Part shown: positions 46,507 through 54,328 of the stretch, one piece after another
How positions within the stretch are numbered: position 1 is the stretch's first letter
Layout of the letters: every line of letters begins with the position of its first letter
Source: an uncultured Bacteroides sp.
GTDB taxonomy: Bacteria > Bacteroidota > Bacteroidia > Bacteroidales > Bacteroidaceae
Length of the DNA stretch: 64,000 nucleotides
Assembly (NCBI RefSeq): GCF_963677685.1
Contig: NZ_OY782185.1
Coordinates: 148,973-212,972 of the forward strand
Direction of reading: 5' to 3'
Program-made: the position numbers and the translations under genes
Notes under the pieces: model-generated
Databases searched by the model: none
What the model was told of the DNA's origin: nothing
What the model saw: the letters and a program-made list of their open reading frames with translations, nothing else

Positions 46507-47508
46507 TTAGCTAAAGGAAGAGATAAAACTTCGTCTATATTGCGCAGGGGTTGTATCCAATATTTTTAAGAACTGTCGCCGCATATTATCCGTATTTTTA
46601 AGCCCGCATCTAGAAGCTATTTCATCTAAAGACAATTGCGTTTCCAGCAAATATTGGCAAGCATTATCCACTCTCAACTTATCAATATATTTTGCCGGAG
46701 TGATATGCAAATCCCGAGCGAATACTCGAGCAAAATTACGCGGACTCATTGCTACATATTCAGCCAATGTTTCAACTCGTAAATCTTCATTATAATGATG
46801 AAGTAACCACTCACACACTTTGCGCAACGAGATGTTATTGATATTCTGGCAATCTAGAGGAGTAGTAAACTGCGCTTGATTTCCCGGTCTTCGGAGAAAC
46901 AAAACCATCCAACGGGCAATATACAAAGCGAAAGATTTGCCACAATCCTCTTCTAGCAAAGCCAATGCCAAGTCCATACCCGAGCTGATCCCTCCGGCAG
47001 TATATATATTTCCATCTTTACTAAAAATACGCGAAATATTAACCTTAACTTGAGGGTACATTCTAGCTAACTCCTCACTCTTAGCCCAATGTGTAGTTAC
47101 TTCTTTACCATCTAGCAAACCCGCTTCAGCCAGAAAGAAAGCAGCAGAACAGATAGAGCAAATCCTACGAATATTTCCTGATTCAGCCTTTAACCATTCA
47201 ATCAGCTCACTGTTTGATTCATAGTTTTCCGCTTGAGGTAATGCTGAAAGAATCAACGTATCAATCGGATAATTAATAGCCTTAAAACTACCTTCCGATA
47301 GAATAGACAAACCTCCGGAAGTAGGTATCATTTTTCTAGTAGCCGCAGAAACGACATGAGTTACGTATCTAAACTCAACCTTTTCCTCTACTGCATCAAA
47401 TTTATCTATTGCCTTATCAAAAACTTCTAATGGACCCGCTATATTCAATAACGTTGAATTTTCAGGAGCCAATATCACAATATGCCTTACCTCATACTCT
47501 TTTCGCAT
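46507..47508 (-). CDS. GlxA-family AraC-type transcriptional regulator
   Basis: A 333-residue regulator. An N-terminal DJ-1/PfpI-like domain (about 8-180) has the elbow RRICSICSAAFFLAEAGLLDGKEVTTHWA. A C-terminal AraC double helix-turn-helix (about 230-325) contains LRVETLAEYVAMSPRNFARVFARDLHITPAKYIDKLRV and ends DTTPAQYRRSF. Such GlxA-type proteins sense small metabolites through the first domain. It is just upstream of and on the same strand as the siderophore receptor, which it may control; the receptor has its own promoter. Confidence 0.92.
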   Translation of the reverse strand: MRKEYEVRHIVILAPENSTLLNIAGPLEVFDKAIDKFDAVEEKVEFRYVTHVVSAATRKMIPTSGGLSILSEGSFKAINYPIDTLILSALPQAENYESNSELIEWLKAESGNIRRICSICSAAFFLAEAGLLDGKEVTTHWAKSEELARMYPQVKVNISRIFSKDGNIYTAGGISSGMDLALALLEEDCGKSFALYIARWMVLFLRRPGNQAQFTTPLDCQNINNISLRKVCEWLLHHYNEDLRVETLAEYVAMSPRNFARVFARDLHITPAKYIDKLRVDNACQYLLETQLSLDEIASRCGLKNTDNMRRQFLKILDTTPAQYRRSFISSFS

Positions 47509-47605
47509 AATATAAATTATTAAAGATATATCTTAAAATAAGAAGCAAAGGACAAATGGCAGGAATTGCCACTTTTTTGTCCTTGCAGACAAAGACTTTA
47601 TCCTC

Positions 47606-47613
47606 TAACTTTG
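47606..47613 (+). promoter_or_regulatory. -7 box (TAACTTTG) of gap
   Basis: Exact TAnnTTTG match with a CTTG at 47582-47585 about 20 nt upstream as the -33 element; 52 nt before the gap ATG. Confidence 0.65.
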
Positions 47614-47647
47614 CAGTGTTAACAAGAAAGAGATGTAGAATGTTTAA

Positions 47648-48676
<1,029 letters not shown>

Positions 48677-48698
48677 AGTCAATTGTAAAGAGAGAGAG

Positions 48699-48732
48699 AA
48701 AGGAATGGCAAGCAAAGTCATTCCTTTTTTTT
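48699..48732 (+). terminator. Strong intrinsic terminator of gap
   Basis: AAAGGAATG (48699-48707) pairs perfectly with CATTCCTTT (48719-48727), and the T-run extends for eight T in total. Confidence 0.9.
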
Positions 48733-48755
48733 GATATTTGCTTGAATAAAATACC

Positions 48756-48763
48756 TATTTTTG
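48756..48763 (+). promoter_or_regulatory. -7 box (TATTTTTG)
   Basis: Exact TAnnTTTG match 20 nt before the ATG at 48784. Confidence 0.55.
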
Positions 48764-48783
48764 TATTCTAAACATACAAAAAG

Positions 48784-49317
48784 ATGAACCTCAAATCCGA
48801 ACTATCTAAACGCATTTCAAAAGAAAAGATAGAAGAAATTCTATCGTACATACAAGAGAAAGAGCAATCTAGGAAAGAGTTATATCATCTGATATATGAT
48901 GACGACAAGATTATTTCCTTTCAGGCATTATGGGCTTGCTCTCACCTTAGCCCTCCTGAAAACCAATGGCTATGCAACAAACAAAATGATTTGATAGACC
49001 AACTGTTAGCTTGCCAACACTCAGGCAAGCGCCGCCTTCTGCTAAGCATTCTCTACCAACAACCGTTTAGTGAATCCTTCAGAACGGATCTTCTAGACTT
49101 CTGCCTGGATGGAATAACTTCCCCAAAAGAACTGCCAGCTGCACAGTCGCTTTGCATGAAAATCGCTTATAAGCTATGCCTTCCCATCCCCGAACTACTT
49201 CAAGAATTACGCTCCATACTTGAAATGATGGAACCCGATCTGCTTGCACCTGCCGCCAGAAGTGTGCGTAGAAATATTCTTAAAGCGATGCAAAAGAAGA
49301 AAAAAAGGAGCAAATAA
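48784..49317 (+). CDS. Helical repeat-like cytosolic protein, unknown function
   Basis: A 177-residue all-helical protein with no signal peptide. The pattern (FQALWACSHLSPPENQWLCNK, RRLLLSILYQQPF, AAQSLCMKIAYKLC, AARSVRRNILKAMQKKKKR) looks like HEAT-type repeats, and it ends in a basic tail. I cannot name it. The next gene starts 56 nt downstream and may be co-transcribed. Confidence 0.7.
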   Translation: MNLKSELSKRISKEKIEEILSYIQEKEQSRKELYHLIYDDDKIISFQALWACSHLSPPENQWLCNKQNDLIDQLLACQHSGKRRLLLSILYQQPFSESFRTDLLDFCLDGITSPKELPAAQSLCMKIAYKLCLPIPELLQELRSILEMMEPDLLAPAARSVRRNILKAMQKKKKRSK

Positions 49318-49372
49318 TGGATATACCCATTTAATTATAGATAGAGTTAAACAATACTTTTTCACATTAAAA

Positions 49373-50326
49373 ATGAATGCCATGAAATACTATTTATTAA
49401 TTATATTTTTAGCCTACGGAAGCTACTCTTTACCTGCATTTTCGCAAAAGGACAAAGAAATAACTACCAAAGCTCAATTGGGCAATGGACAAAACGATTT
49501 CTACAAATATCTATGTAAACATATTCACTACCCGATAAATGCACAGAAAGAAAATCGACAAGGCAAAACCCTTTTCTCATATACTATTGATATAGACGGT
49601 AAGGTAAAAAACATTGTTGCTATCAAAGAGATCGATAAAGAATGTAATAATAATGTGATCAAGGCCATGAAAAATTCTCCTAAGTGGCCTCCAGCCACCA
49701 AGAATGGAAAACCCATTGAAGAAACTGATACCTTGGCCATTTTTTTCAAATTAAGAGGAGGAGATACGTCAATGGATATAGAACCTCAGAAGAATGATAT
49801 TATTATTTGGGGATATGGAACGAGCAAAGTCAAAACTCCAACCAAAAGCTCTTATACGGATAGGCACTCAATTATAAAAATGGATATAATTGGTAAAGAC
49901 ACAGTTATATGGGAAAAAGGTGGTATAGCTAATGATCTTTTTGTCTATGTAGCAAACGACAAACTAGAGCTGAAAAGATATCCTCAAGCCAAAAAAACAA
50001 CCACATTAAGATTCTATAAACAAAAAATATTTACCAAACGAATGAAGTCAATTGTATATAATTTAGCTTATGCTAACAAGCTAATAAAGGCAGAGAAAAA
50101 AACTCAGATAGTCATTCTTATACATATCAGTCCAAAAGGCTTAATTTGCCCTTCTTTTATAGTTAAAGCTAATAGTAAGCCAATGCCCACTTCTAAAAAT
50201 ATATACAAATTACGTAATGCCATGCAAAGTGAAATCAAGATTGAAGCTCCCAACAAGTATGACATCAATGGATGTGTAAGAGGTTCTTTTCATTTATTAA
50301 AAGAAAAATTATTGATGAATAAATAA
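49373..50326 (+). CDS. Exported protein with TonB-type C-terminal domain
   Basis: 317 residues from the ATG at 49373 (or 314 from 49382). The frame is open back to 49244 inside the previous gene, but the signal peptide KYYLLIIFLAYGSYSLPAFS only makes sense with the internal start. A TonB-C-terminal-like domain follows (about 40-130): FYKYLCKHIHYPINAQKENRQGKTLFSYTIDIDGKV and NSPKWPPATKNGKPI. The second half has a weaker repeat of the same pattern (IVILIHISPKGLI). Without a membrane anchor and Pro-rich linker it is not a classical TonB. Function unknown. Confidence 0.75.
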   Translation: MNAMKYYLLIIFLAYGSYSLPAFSQKDKEITTKAQLGNGQNDFYKYLCKHIHYPINAQKENRQGKTLFSYTIDIDGKVKNIVAIKEIDKECNNNVIKAMKNSPKWPPATKNGKPIEETDTLAIFFKLRGGDTSMDIEPQKNDIIIWGYGTSKVKTPTKSSYTDRHSIIKMDIIGKDTVIWEKGGIANDLFVYVANDKLELKRYPQAKKTTTLRFYKQKIFTKRMKSIVYNLAYANKLIKAEKKTQIVILIHISPKGLICPSFIVKANSKPMPTSKNIYKLRNAMQSEIKIEAPNKYDINGCVRGSFHLLKEKLLMNK

Positions 50327-50439
50327 AGAACTTGCTAGAGGATGTATAGATTGGATTTATAAAATTTTGTATACCTATTAGTATACATCAAAGTATAATT
50401 CACATTTCAACTAAATACAAATTCAAATTAAACTACGGC

Positions 50440-50473
50440 AAACGGGAGAAGCTAAAACTTCTCCCGTTTTTTT
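50440..50473 (+). terminator. Strong intrinsic terminator
   Basis: AAACGGGAGAAG (50440-50451) pairs perfectly over 12 bp with CTTCTCCCGTTT (50458-50469) around CTAAAA, followed by seven T. It lies 114 nt after the TonB-C-terminal-domain gene. Confidence 0.9.
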
Positions 50474-50529
50474 GTTATAATGCTGCATGATTGCCGATAA
50501 ATGAAGGTGGGAAATGGGGAAAAAGACAG

Positions 50530-50850
50530 TTAAAGACTCTCCGGAAGACGATTTCATTTTACTAATATGCCAATATGTTATCAGAATAACTTATAATGAA
50601 AAGGGTGCTTCCTCCTTTTGTTTTCCGCAAAACTTCTTTTAATTTTTGAAGGATGCTCTTTGAGTTAATTAAGCATAATTCATCTCTTGACAGAATTTTC
50701 CAAGATGTAAACAATACGGCTATCAGGGGGAGATATTTAGACTTATCCTCCTTTAAGTCTAAACTTAAACACGCTTAAGTCTAACTTTAAAGCCGCTTAA
50801 AGTTAGACTTCACCGATTTCCTTCTAGGAAGGCGTTTCAGGAGAGTTTAA
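50530..50850. repeat. MITE-like intergenic element with imperfect terminal inverted repeats
   Basis: This gene-free stretch is bounded by TTAAAGACTCTCCGGAAGACG (50530-50550, 21 nt, shown here only as TTAAAGACTCTCC...ACG) and by CGTTTCAGGAGAGTTTAA (50833-50850), which are imperfect reverse complements sharing TTAAA, CTCTCC and GAA blocks. Inside is the 22-nt-spaced palindromic array at 50752-50810. The layout resembles a non-autonomous mobile or dispersed repeat. No ORF is visible in it. The remaining 577-nt gap holds only the upstream terminator. Confidence 0.45.
50752..50810. repeat. Tandem 22-23-nt units ending in a perfect 14-bp hairpin
   Basis: Two direct units start TTTAAGTCTAAACTTAAA (50752) and TTAAGTCTAACTTTAAAG (50775); a third unit, TTAAAGTTAGACTT (50797-50810), is inverted. 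AAGTCTAACTTTAA (50777-50790) pairs perfectly with it around AGCCGC. The hairpin lies downstream of topB on the minus strand and could stop or stabilise that transcript. Confidence 0.75.
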
Positions 50851-50903
50851 AATAGATACACAAAAAAAAATTATTCAAATGTTGTCAGAAAGGAATGACT
50901 AGA

Positions 50904-53012
50904 TTACTGTTCTAATGTTTTCCGATACGTACAACCGTTTCTCCACTCGGAACAGCCATAGGCAGTTTTGCCTTTGATGATTGTACCTTTGCCACAAAGG
51001 GGACAGGGCTGCCCGACCAATCCGTCAGCAGCAGGCGACTTCACAGCTACAGGCTTCTCCTTTTTCTCTTTCGGAGCAGCGGCCTTACGCGTACGTTTCT
51101 TAGGCTGTTTCTTCTCTTCTTTTACAACTTCTGCCTCTTGAATCGTTATACGACGGTTGGTATTATCTGATAAAACACTTAGTACTACATCTGAAACCAT
51201 CTGTTTCAACTCCTCGATAAACTGGTGAGCATCGTAATTTTTCTTCTCTATCTCACGAAGCTTCTTTTCCCAAATGCCTGTCAGCTCGGCGGACTTGAGT
51301 AGCTCTTCGTGAATAATCTGTATCAGTTCCATCCCTGTGGGGGTAGCAATGAGGTTCTTTCGTTCCTTACGGACGTAGTTACGCTTGAAGAGTGTTTCAA
51401 TGATAGCCGCGCGGGTAGACGGACGACCGATACCGTTCTCTTTCAAAGCATCGCGCAGTTCGTCATTATCGACCAACTTACCGGCTGTTTCCATAGCACG
51501 TAGTAATGTTGCTTCGGTAAAAGGTCTGGGAGGTTTCGTCCATTTCTCATTCAAACTAGGGATATGAGGACCACTCTCTCCTTTTACAAAAGCAGGAAGA
51601 ACTCGTTCTTCATCTTCACTCTCTTTCTCTTCGGTTTGTTCTTTAGCAAATACCATACGCCAACCGGGTTCTAGAATCTGCTTACCTGTCACTTTAAATT
51701 CGATCTTATCTACTTCACCCAGTACGGTAGTGGTAGCGACTTTACAATCAGGATAGAACACTGCAATGAAACGACGGGCAATAAGATCGAACACATGTCG
51801 CTCCATATCAGTAAGATTCTGCGGATAAATTCCTGTAGGAATAATGGCATGGTGATCTGTTACTTTTGCATTATCAAATACTTTTTTTGATTTGGGTAGT
51901 TTAGTTCCTTCTAACGGGGCAGTAAGCACACTATAATCTCTCAACCCCTTTAAGATTGCAGGGCACTTAGCATACATATCATCGGTTAGGTATGTGGTAT
52001 CTACGCGTGGATAGGTAGTGACCTTCTTCTCATAAAGAGATTGTATCTGCTTAAGCGTTTCATCAGCGGAATAGGCAAACTTCTTATTACATTCCACCTG
52101 CAGAGAAGTAAGGTCGAACAATCGAGGCGCATACTCTTTTCCTTGTTTCTTATTAACAGCAGTAACCTCAAAAGGGAAATTCTTTATTTGTTCTAATAAG
52201 GATAATCCTCTTTCATAATCTTCTATCGGCTCTATGCCGGGATTCGATTCTGCCTTCTTTGCTTTTGCAGAGGCATCTGCTTGCCCTTCTTCCAAAAGGA
52301 CTTCTTCTTCACTTTTCTTGATGATGGCAGAAAAAGTAGTATCACGATAGAGCGTCTTTAGCTCCCAATATTGTTTAGGTTTAAAATTTTCGATCTCAAG
52401 TTGGCGGTTAACAATCAGGGCAAGCGTAGGCGTTTGAACCCGTCCAATGGAAAGAACCTGCCGTCCTTGTCCGTATTTGATGGTATAAAGACGCGTAGCA
52501 TTCATGCCAAGCGTCCAGTCGCCAATGGCACGAGATAGACCCGCTTCATATAAAGGTTGAAACTCCGACTGGTCTTTTAATTTCGCAAATCCTTCTTTAA
52601 TGGATTCTTCGGTCAAAGAAGAGATCCAAAGACGCTTCACCGGACAGCGAACCCCGGCTTTTTGCATCACCCAACGCTGAATCAATTCCCCTTCTTGTCC
52701 GGCATCACCGCAGTTGATGATTTCATCTGCCGCCTGCATCAGTTTTTCTATGATATGGAATTGCTTCTCATAAGTAGGATTACTGATTAGTTTAATCCCA
52801 AAACGTGGCGGAATCATCGGCAGACTACTCAGACTCCATGATTTCCATGCCGGACTATACTCATGTGGTTCCTTCAAGGTACACAAATGGCCGAATGTCC
52901 AGGTTACCTGGTATCCGTTACCTTCCATATATCCATCTTTTTTGGTTCGAGCTCCGAGTATATCGGCTATATCACGTGCCACAGAGGGCTTTTCAGCAAT
53001 GCAAACTATCAT
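50904..53012 (-). CDS. topB: DNA topoisomerase III
   Basis: A 702-residue type IA topoisomerase. A Toprim domain starts CIAEKPSVARDIADILGA and has NCGDAGQEGELIQRW. The catalytic region contains TYPRVDTTYL with the active-site Tyr, followed by HHAIIPTG and a LRAMETAGKLVDNDELRDALKENGIGRPSTRA block. The C-terminus is Lys-rich and ends in a four-Cys zinc ribbon (CPLCGKGTIIKGKTAYGCSEWRNGC). It decatenates DNA during replication and recombination. TopB-like genes also occur on conjugative elements, but no transfer genes are nearby. A short terminated leader RNA lies directly upstream. Confidence 0.95.
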   Translation of the reverse strand: MIVCIAEKPSVARDIADILGARTKKDGYMEGNGYQVTWTFGHLCTLKEPHEYSPAWKSWSLSSLPMIPPRFGIKLISNPTYEKQFHIIEKLMQAADEIINCGDAGQEGELIQRWVMQKAGVRCPVKRLWISSLTEESIKEGFAKLKDQSEFQPLYEAGLSRAIGDWTLGMNATRLYTIKYGQGRQVLSIGRVQTPTLALIVNRQLEIENFKPKQYWELKTLYRDTTFSAIIKKSEEEVLLEEGQADASAKAKKAESNPGIEPIEDYERGLSLLEQIKNFPFEVTAVNKKQGKEYAPRLFDLTSLQVECNKKFAYSADETLKQIQSLYEKKVTTYPRVDTTYLTDDMYAKCPAILKGLRDYSVLTAPLEGTKLPKSKKVFDNAKVTDHHAIIPTGIYPQNLTDMERHVFDLIARRFIAVFYPDCKVATTTVLGEVDKIEFKVTGKQILEPGWRMVFAKEQTEEKESEDEERVLPAFVKGESGPHIPSLNEKWTKPPRPFTEATLLRAMETAGKLVDNDELRDALKENGIGRPSTRAAIIETLFKRNYVRKERKNLIATPTGMELIQIIHEELLKSAELTGIWEKKLREIEKKNYDAHQFIEELKQMVSDVVLSVLSDNTNRRITIQEAEVVKEEKKQPKKRTRKAAAPKEKKEKPVAVKSPAADGLVGQPCPLCGKGTIIKGKTAYGCSEWRNGCTYRKTLEQ

Positions 53013-53076
53013 TTTAATCCTTATTATAAAGGCAAAGGTAGGGAAAAAGCAGGAAAGAGAGGTGAGGTATAGGCAT

Positions 53077-53101
53077 AAAAAAAGGAGTCACGCCTGACTC
53101 C
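53077..53101 (-). terminator. Intrinsic terminator upstream of topB
   Basis: A 7-bp perfect stem (GGAGTCA/TGACTCC) with GGCG loop and seven T, read on the minus strand. Confidence 0.8.
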
Positions 53102-53139
53102 AACCTTTGTTAACCTTAAATCTAATACTATGAAAAACA
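53077..53139 (-). ncRNA. Short terminated leader RNA or sRNA upstream of topB
   Basis: On the minus strand a promoter box (53145-53152) is followed after about 40 nt by a perfect hairpin GGAGTCA-GGCG-TGACTCC (53084-53101) and seven T. This defines a transcript of about 60 nt that stops 65 nt before the topB ATG. Between them lies the sequence TTAGATTTAAGGTTAACAAA. It may be a free small RNA or an attenuator of topB. I recall very similar leaders elsewhere in Bacteroides genomes but cannot verify that here. Confidence 0.6.
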
Positions 53140-53144
53140 CATTG

Positions 53145-53152
53145 CAAAGATA
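53145..53152 (-). promoter_or_regulatory. -7 box (TATCTTTG) of the leader RNA
   Basis: Exact TAnnTTTG match on the minus strand, with CTTG about 19 nt upstream as a -33 element. Confidence 0.6.
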
Positions 53153-53241
53153 CGGACTTTTGTGAGATTTGCAAGAACCGTGTGCGAAAACATGTGTTTT
53201 ATAACATACTTTAATGAATTGGATTGATTTTAAAAAAATCA

Positions 53242-54318
53242 TCAATCGCTATTTATAACTGGTTGAGGATCAGTTATTTCTAAGACTTCTTTATCACTCA
53301 TATCATAATGATAGAATTTATGAAAGAATTCTTTTGTAACAGAAGCCATATCTACCTTATAAATATCCGGATAGAGCAAATGAGATAACCAAATGTAACC
53401 TATGAGGCGATTGATTCCCGGCGGACGATCTATCCAACCAAACGGACACCATGGAACTTGATAAACTTGCTTTTGCTTCACAGCCCTCAATTGTGACCAA
53501 ACAGCATTACTCTTTATAAATTTATAGGAATCCATTCCGTCAAAATTCCCCGACCAGACTAGCACAATATCGGGGTTCCATGCATATATTTGTTCCATCG
53601 AGACATTGGTCATTCCTTTTCCGGGTAGTAAATCGACTGTAGCAACGTTTTTTGCCCCCACCGAATCAATCAAAAGACTATGAACAGATCCAGAAGGGTC
53701 TGTTTTCATTCCTTTCATCCCTTCGGCATAATAAATACGTTTTTTGTCCCTTTCGGCAATTGCTTGAGCTTTAAGGGGAATCGAATCAATATAGGTTTTG
53801 ACAAAAGCAAGTAATTCATTTGCCTTGTCGGGCTTATGAAGTAGCTTACCCACAAAGATGAGAATTTCTTTATACTGATCAATTTTCATATCCAGAAGAA
53901 TGACGGGTATATTAATTTTGGCCTGCAACACATTAGCCTCTTCAATATTTGCCTTAGTTAACTCCTGTGAGTAAATAACCACATCCGGCTTCAAACGGAT
54001 AATTTCTTCCGTAGCGCCTTCTATTACATAGGGTTTAGCTGCATAAAAAGAGGCTTTGAGATATTTCTTTTCTGTCTCATTGTAATTAAAAACCCGATTG
54101 ACAGTCATTGCCGTATCAAAAGCATAAAGCATTTGGGCAGAGTGACGGTCAATAAATACCGAATGAATAGTATCAGGTATCTTTACTTCTCTTCCGGCCA
54201 TATCCGTAATCACACGGGTAGCACTTACTTTCTCTTTGCCTGGCTTATACTGGCAAGAAGAAAAAAGGAATATAAAAGAGAACAATGAGAGAACGAGTAT
54301 TTTTTCTATCTTATTCAT
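53242..54318 (-). CDS. ABC transporter substrate-binding lipoprotein (iron/B12-type, PF01497-like)
   Basis: 358 residues from the ATG at 54318. The frame is open further upstream into the receptor gene, but this start gives a proper lipoprotein signal (LFSSC, Cys22). It is a class III helical-backbone binding protein: VITDMAGREVKIPDTIHSVF, a LKPDVVIYSQE block, AWNPDIVLVWSGN, and a distinctive late CPFGWIDRPPGINRLIGYIWLSHLLYPD. It lies 10 nt after the TonB receptor stop. It should hand substrate to the FecCD-type permease at 58035-59087. Substrate class is iron chelate, heme or corrinoid. Confidence 0.9.
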   Translation of the reverse strand: MNKIEKILVLSLFSFIFLFSSCQYKPGKEKVSATRVITDMAGREVKIPDTIHSVFIDRHSAQMLYAFDTAMTVNRVFNYNETEKKYLKASFYAAKPYVIEGATEEIIRLKPDVVIYSQELTKANIEEANVLQAKINIPVILLDMKIDQYKEILIFVGKLLHKPDKANELLAFVKTYIDSIPLKAQAIAERDKKRIYYAEGMKGMKTDPSGSVHSLLIDSVGAKNVATVDLLPGKGMTNVSMEQIYAWNPDIVLVWSGNFDGMDSYKFIKSNAVWSQLRAVKQKQVYQVPWCPFGWIDRPPGINRLIGYIWLSHLLYPDIYKVDMASVTKEFFHKFYHYDMSDKEVLEITDPQPVINSD

Positions 54319-54328
54319 TGAGAAGAAT

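Noticed and set aside
53130-53165. Eleven-codon plus-strand ORF MKNTLQRYGLL
   Set aside because: It overlaps the minus-strand promoter and leader of the short RNA, which explains the conserved-looking sequence better. No sign of a plus-strand promoter or downstream gene.
53024-53245. 73-codon minus-strand ORF across the topB leader
   Set aside because: It runs through the promoter box, terminator hairpin and T-run, has no recognisable domain and biased composition; chance open frame.
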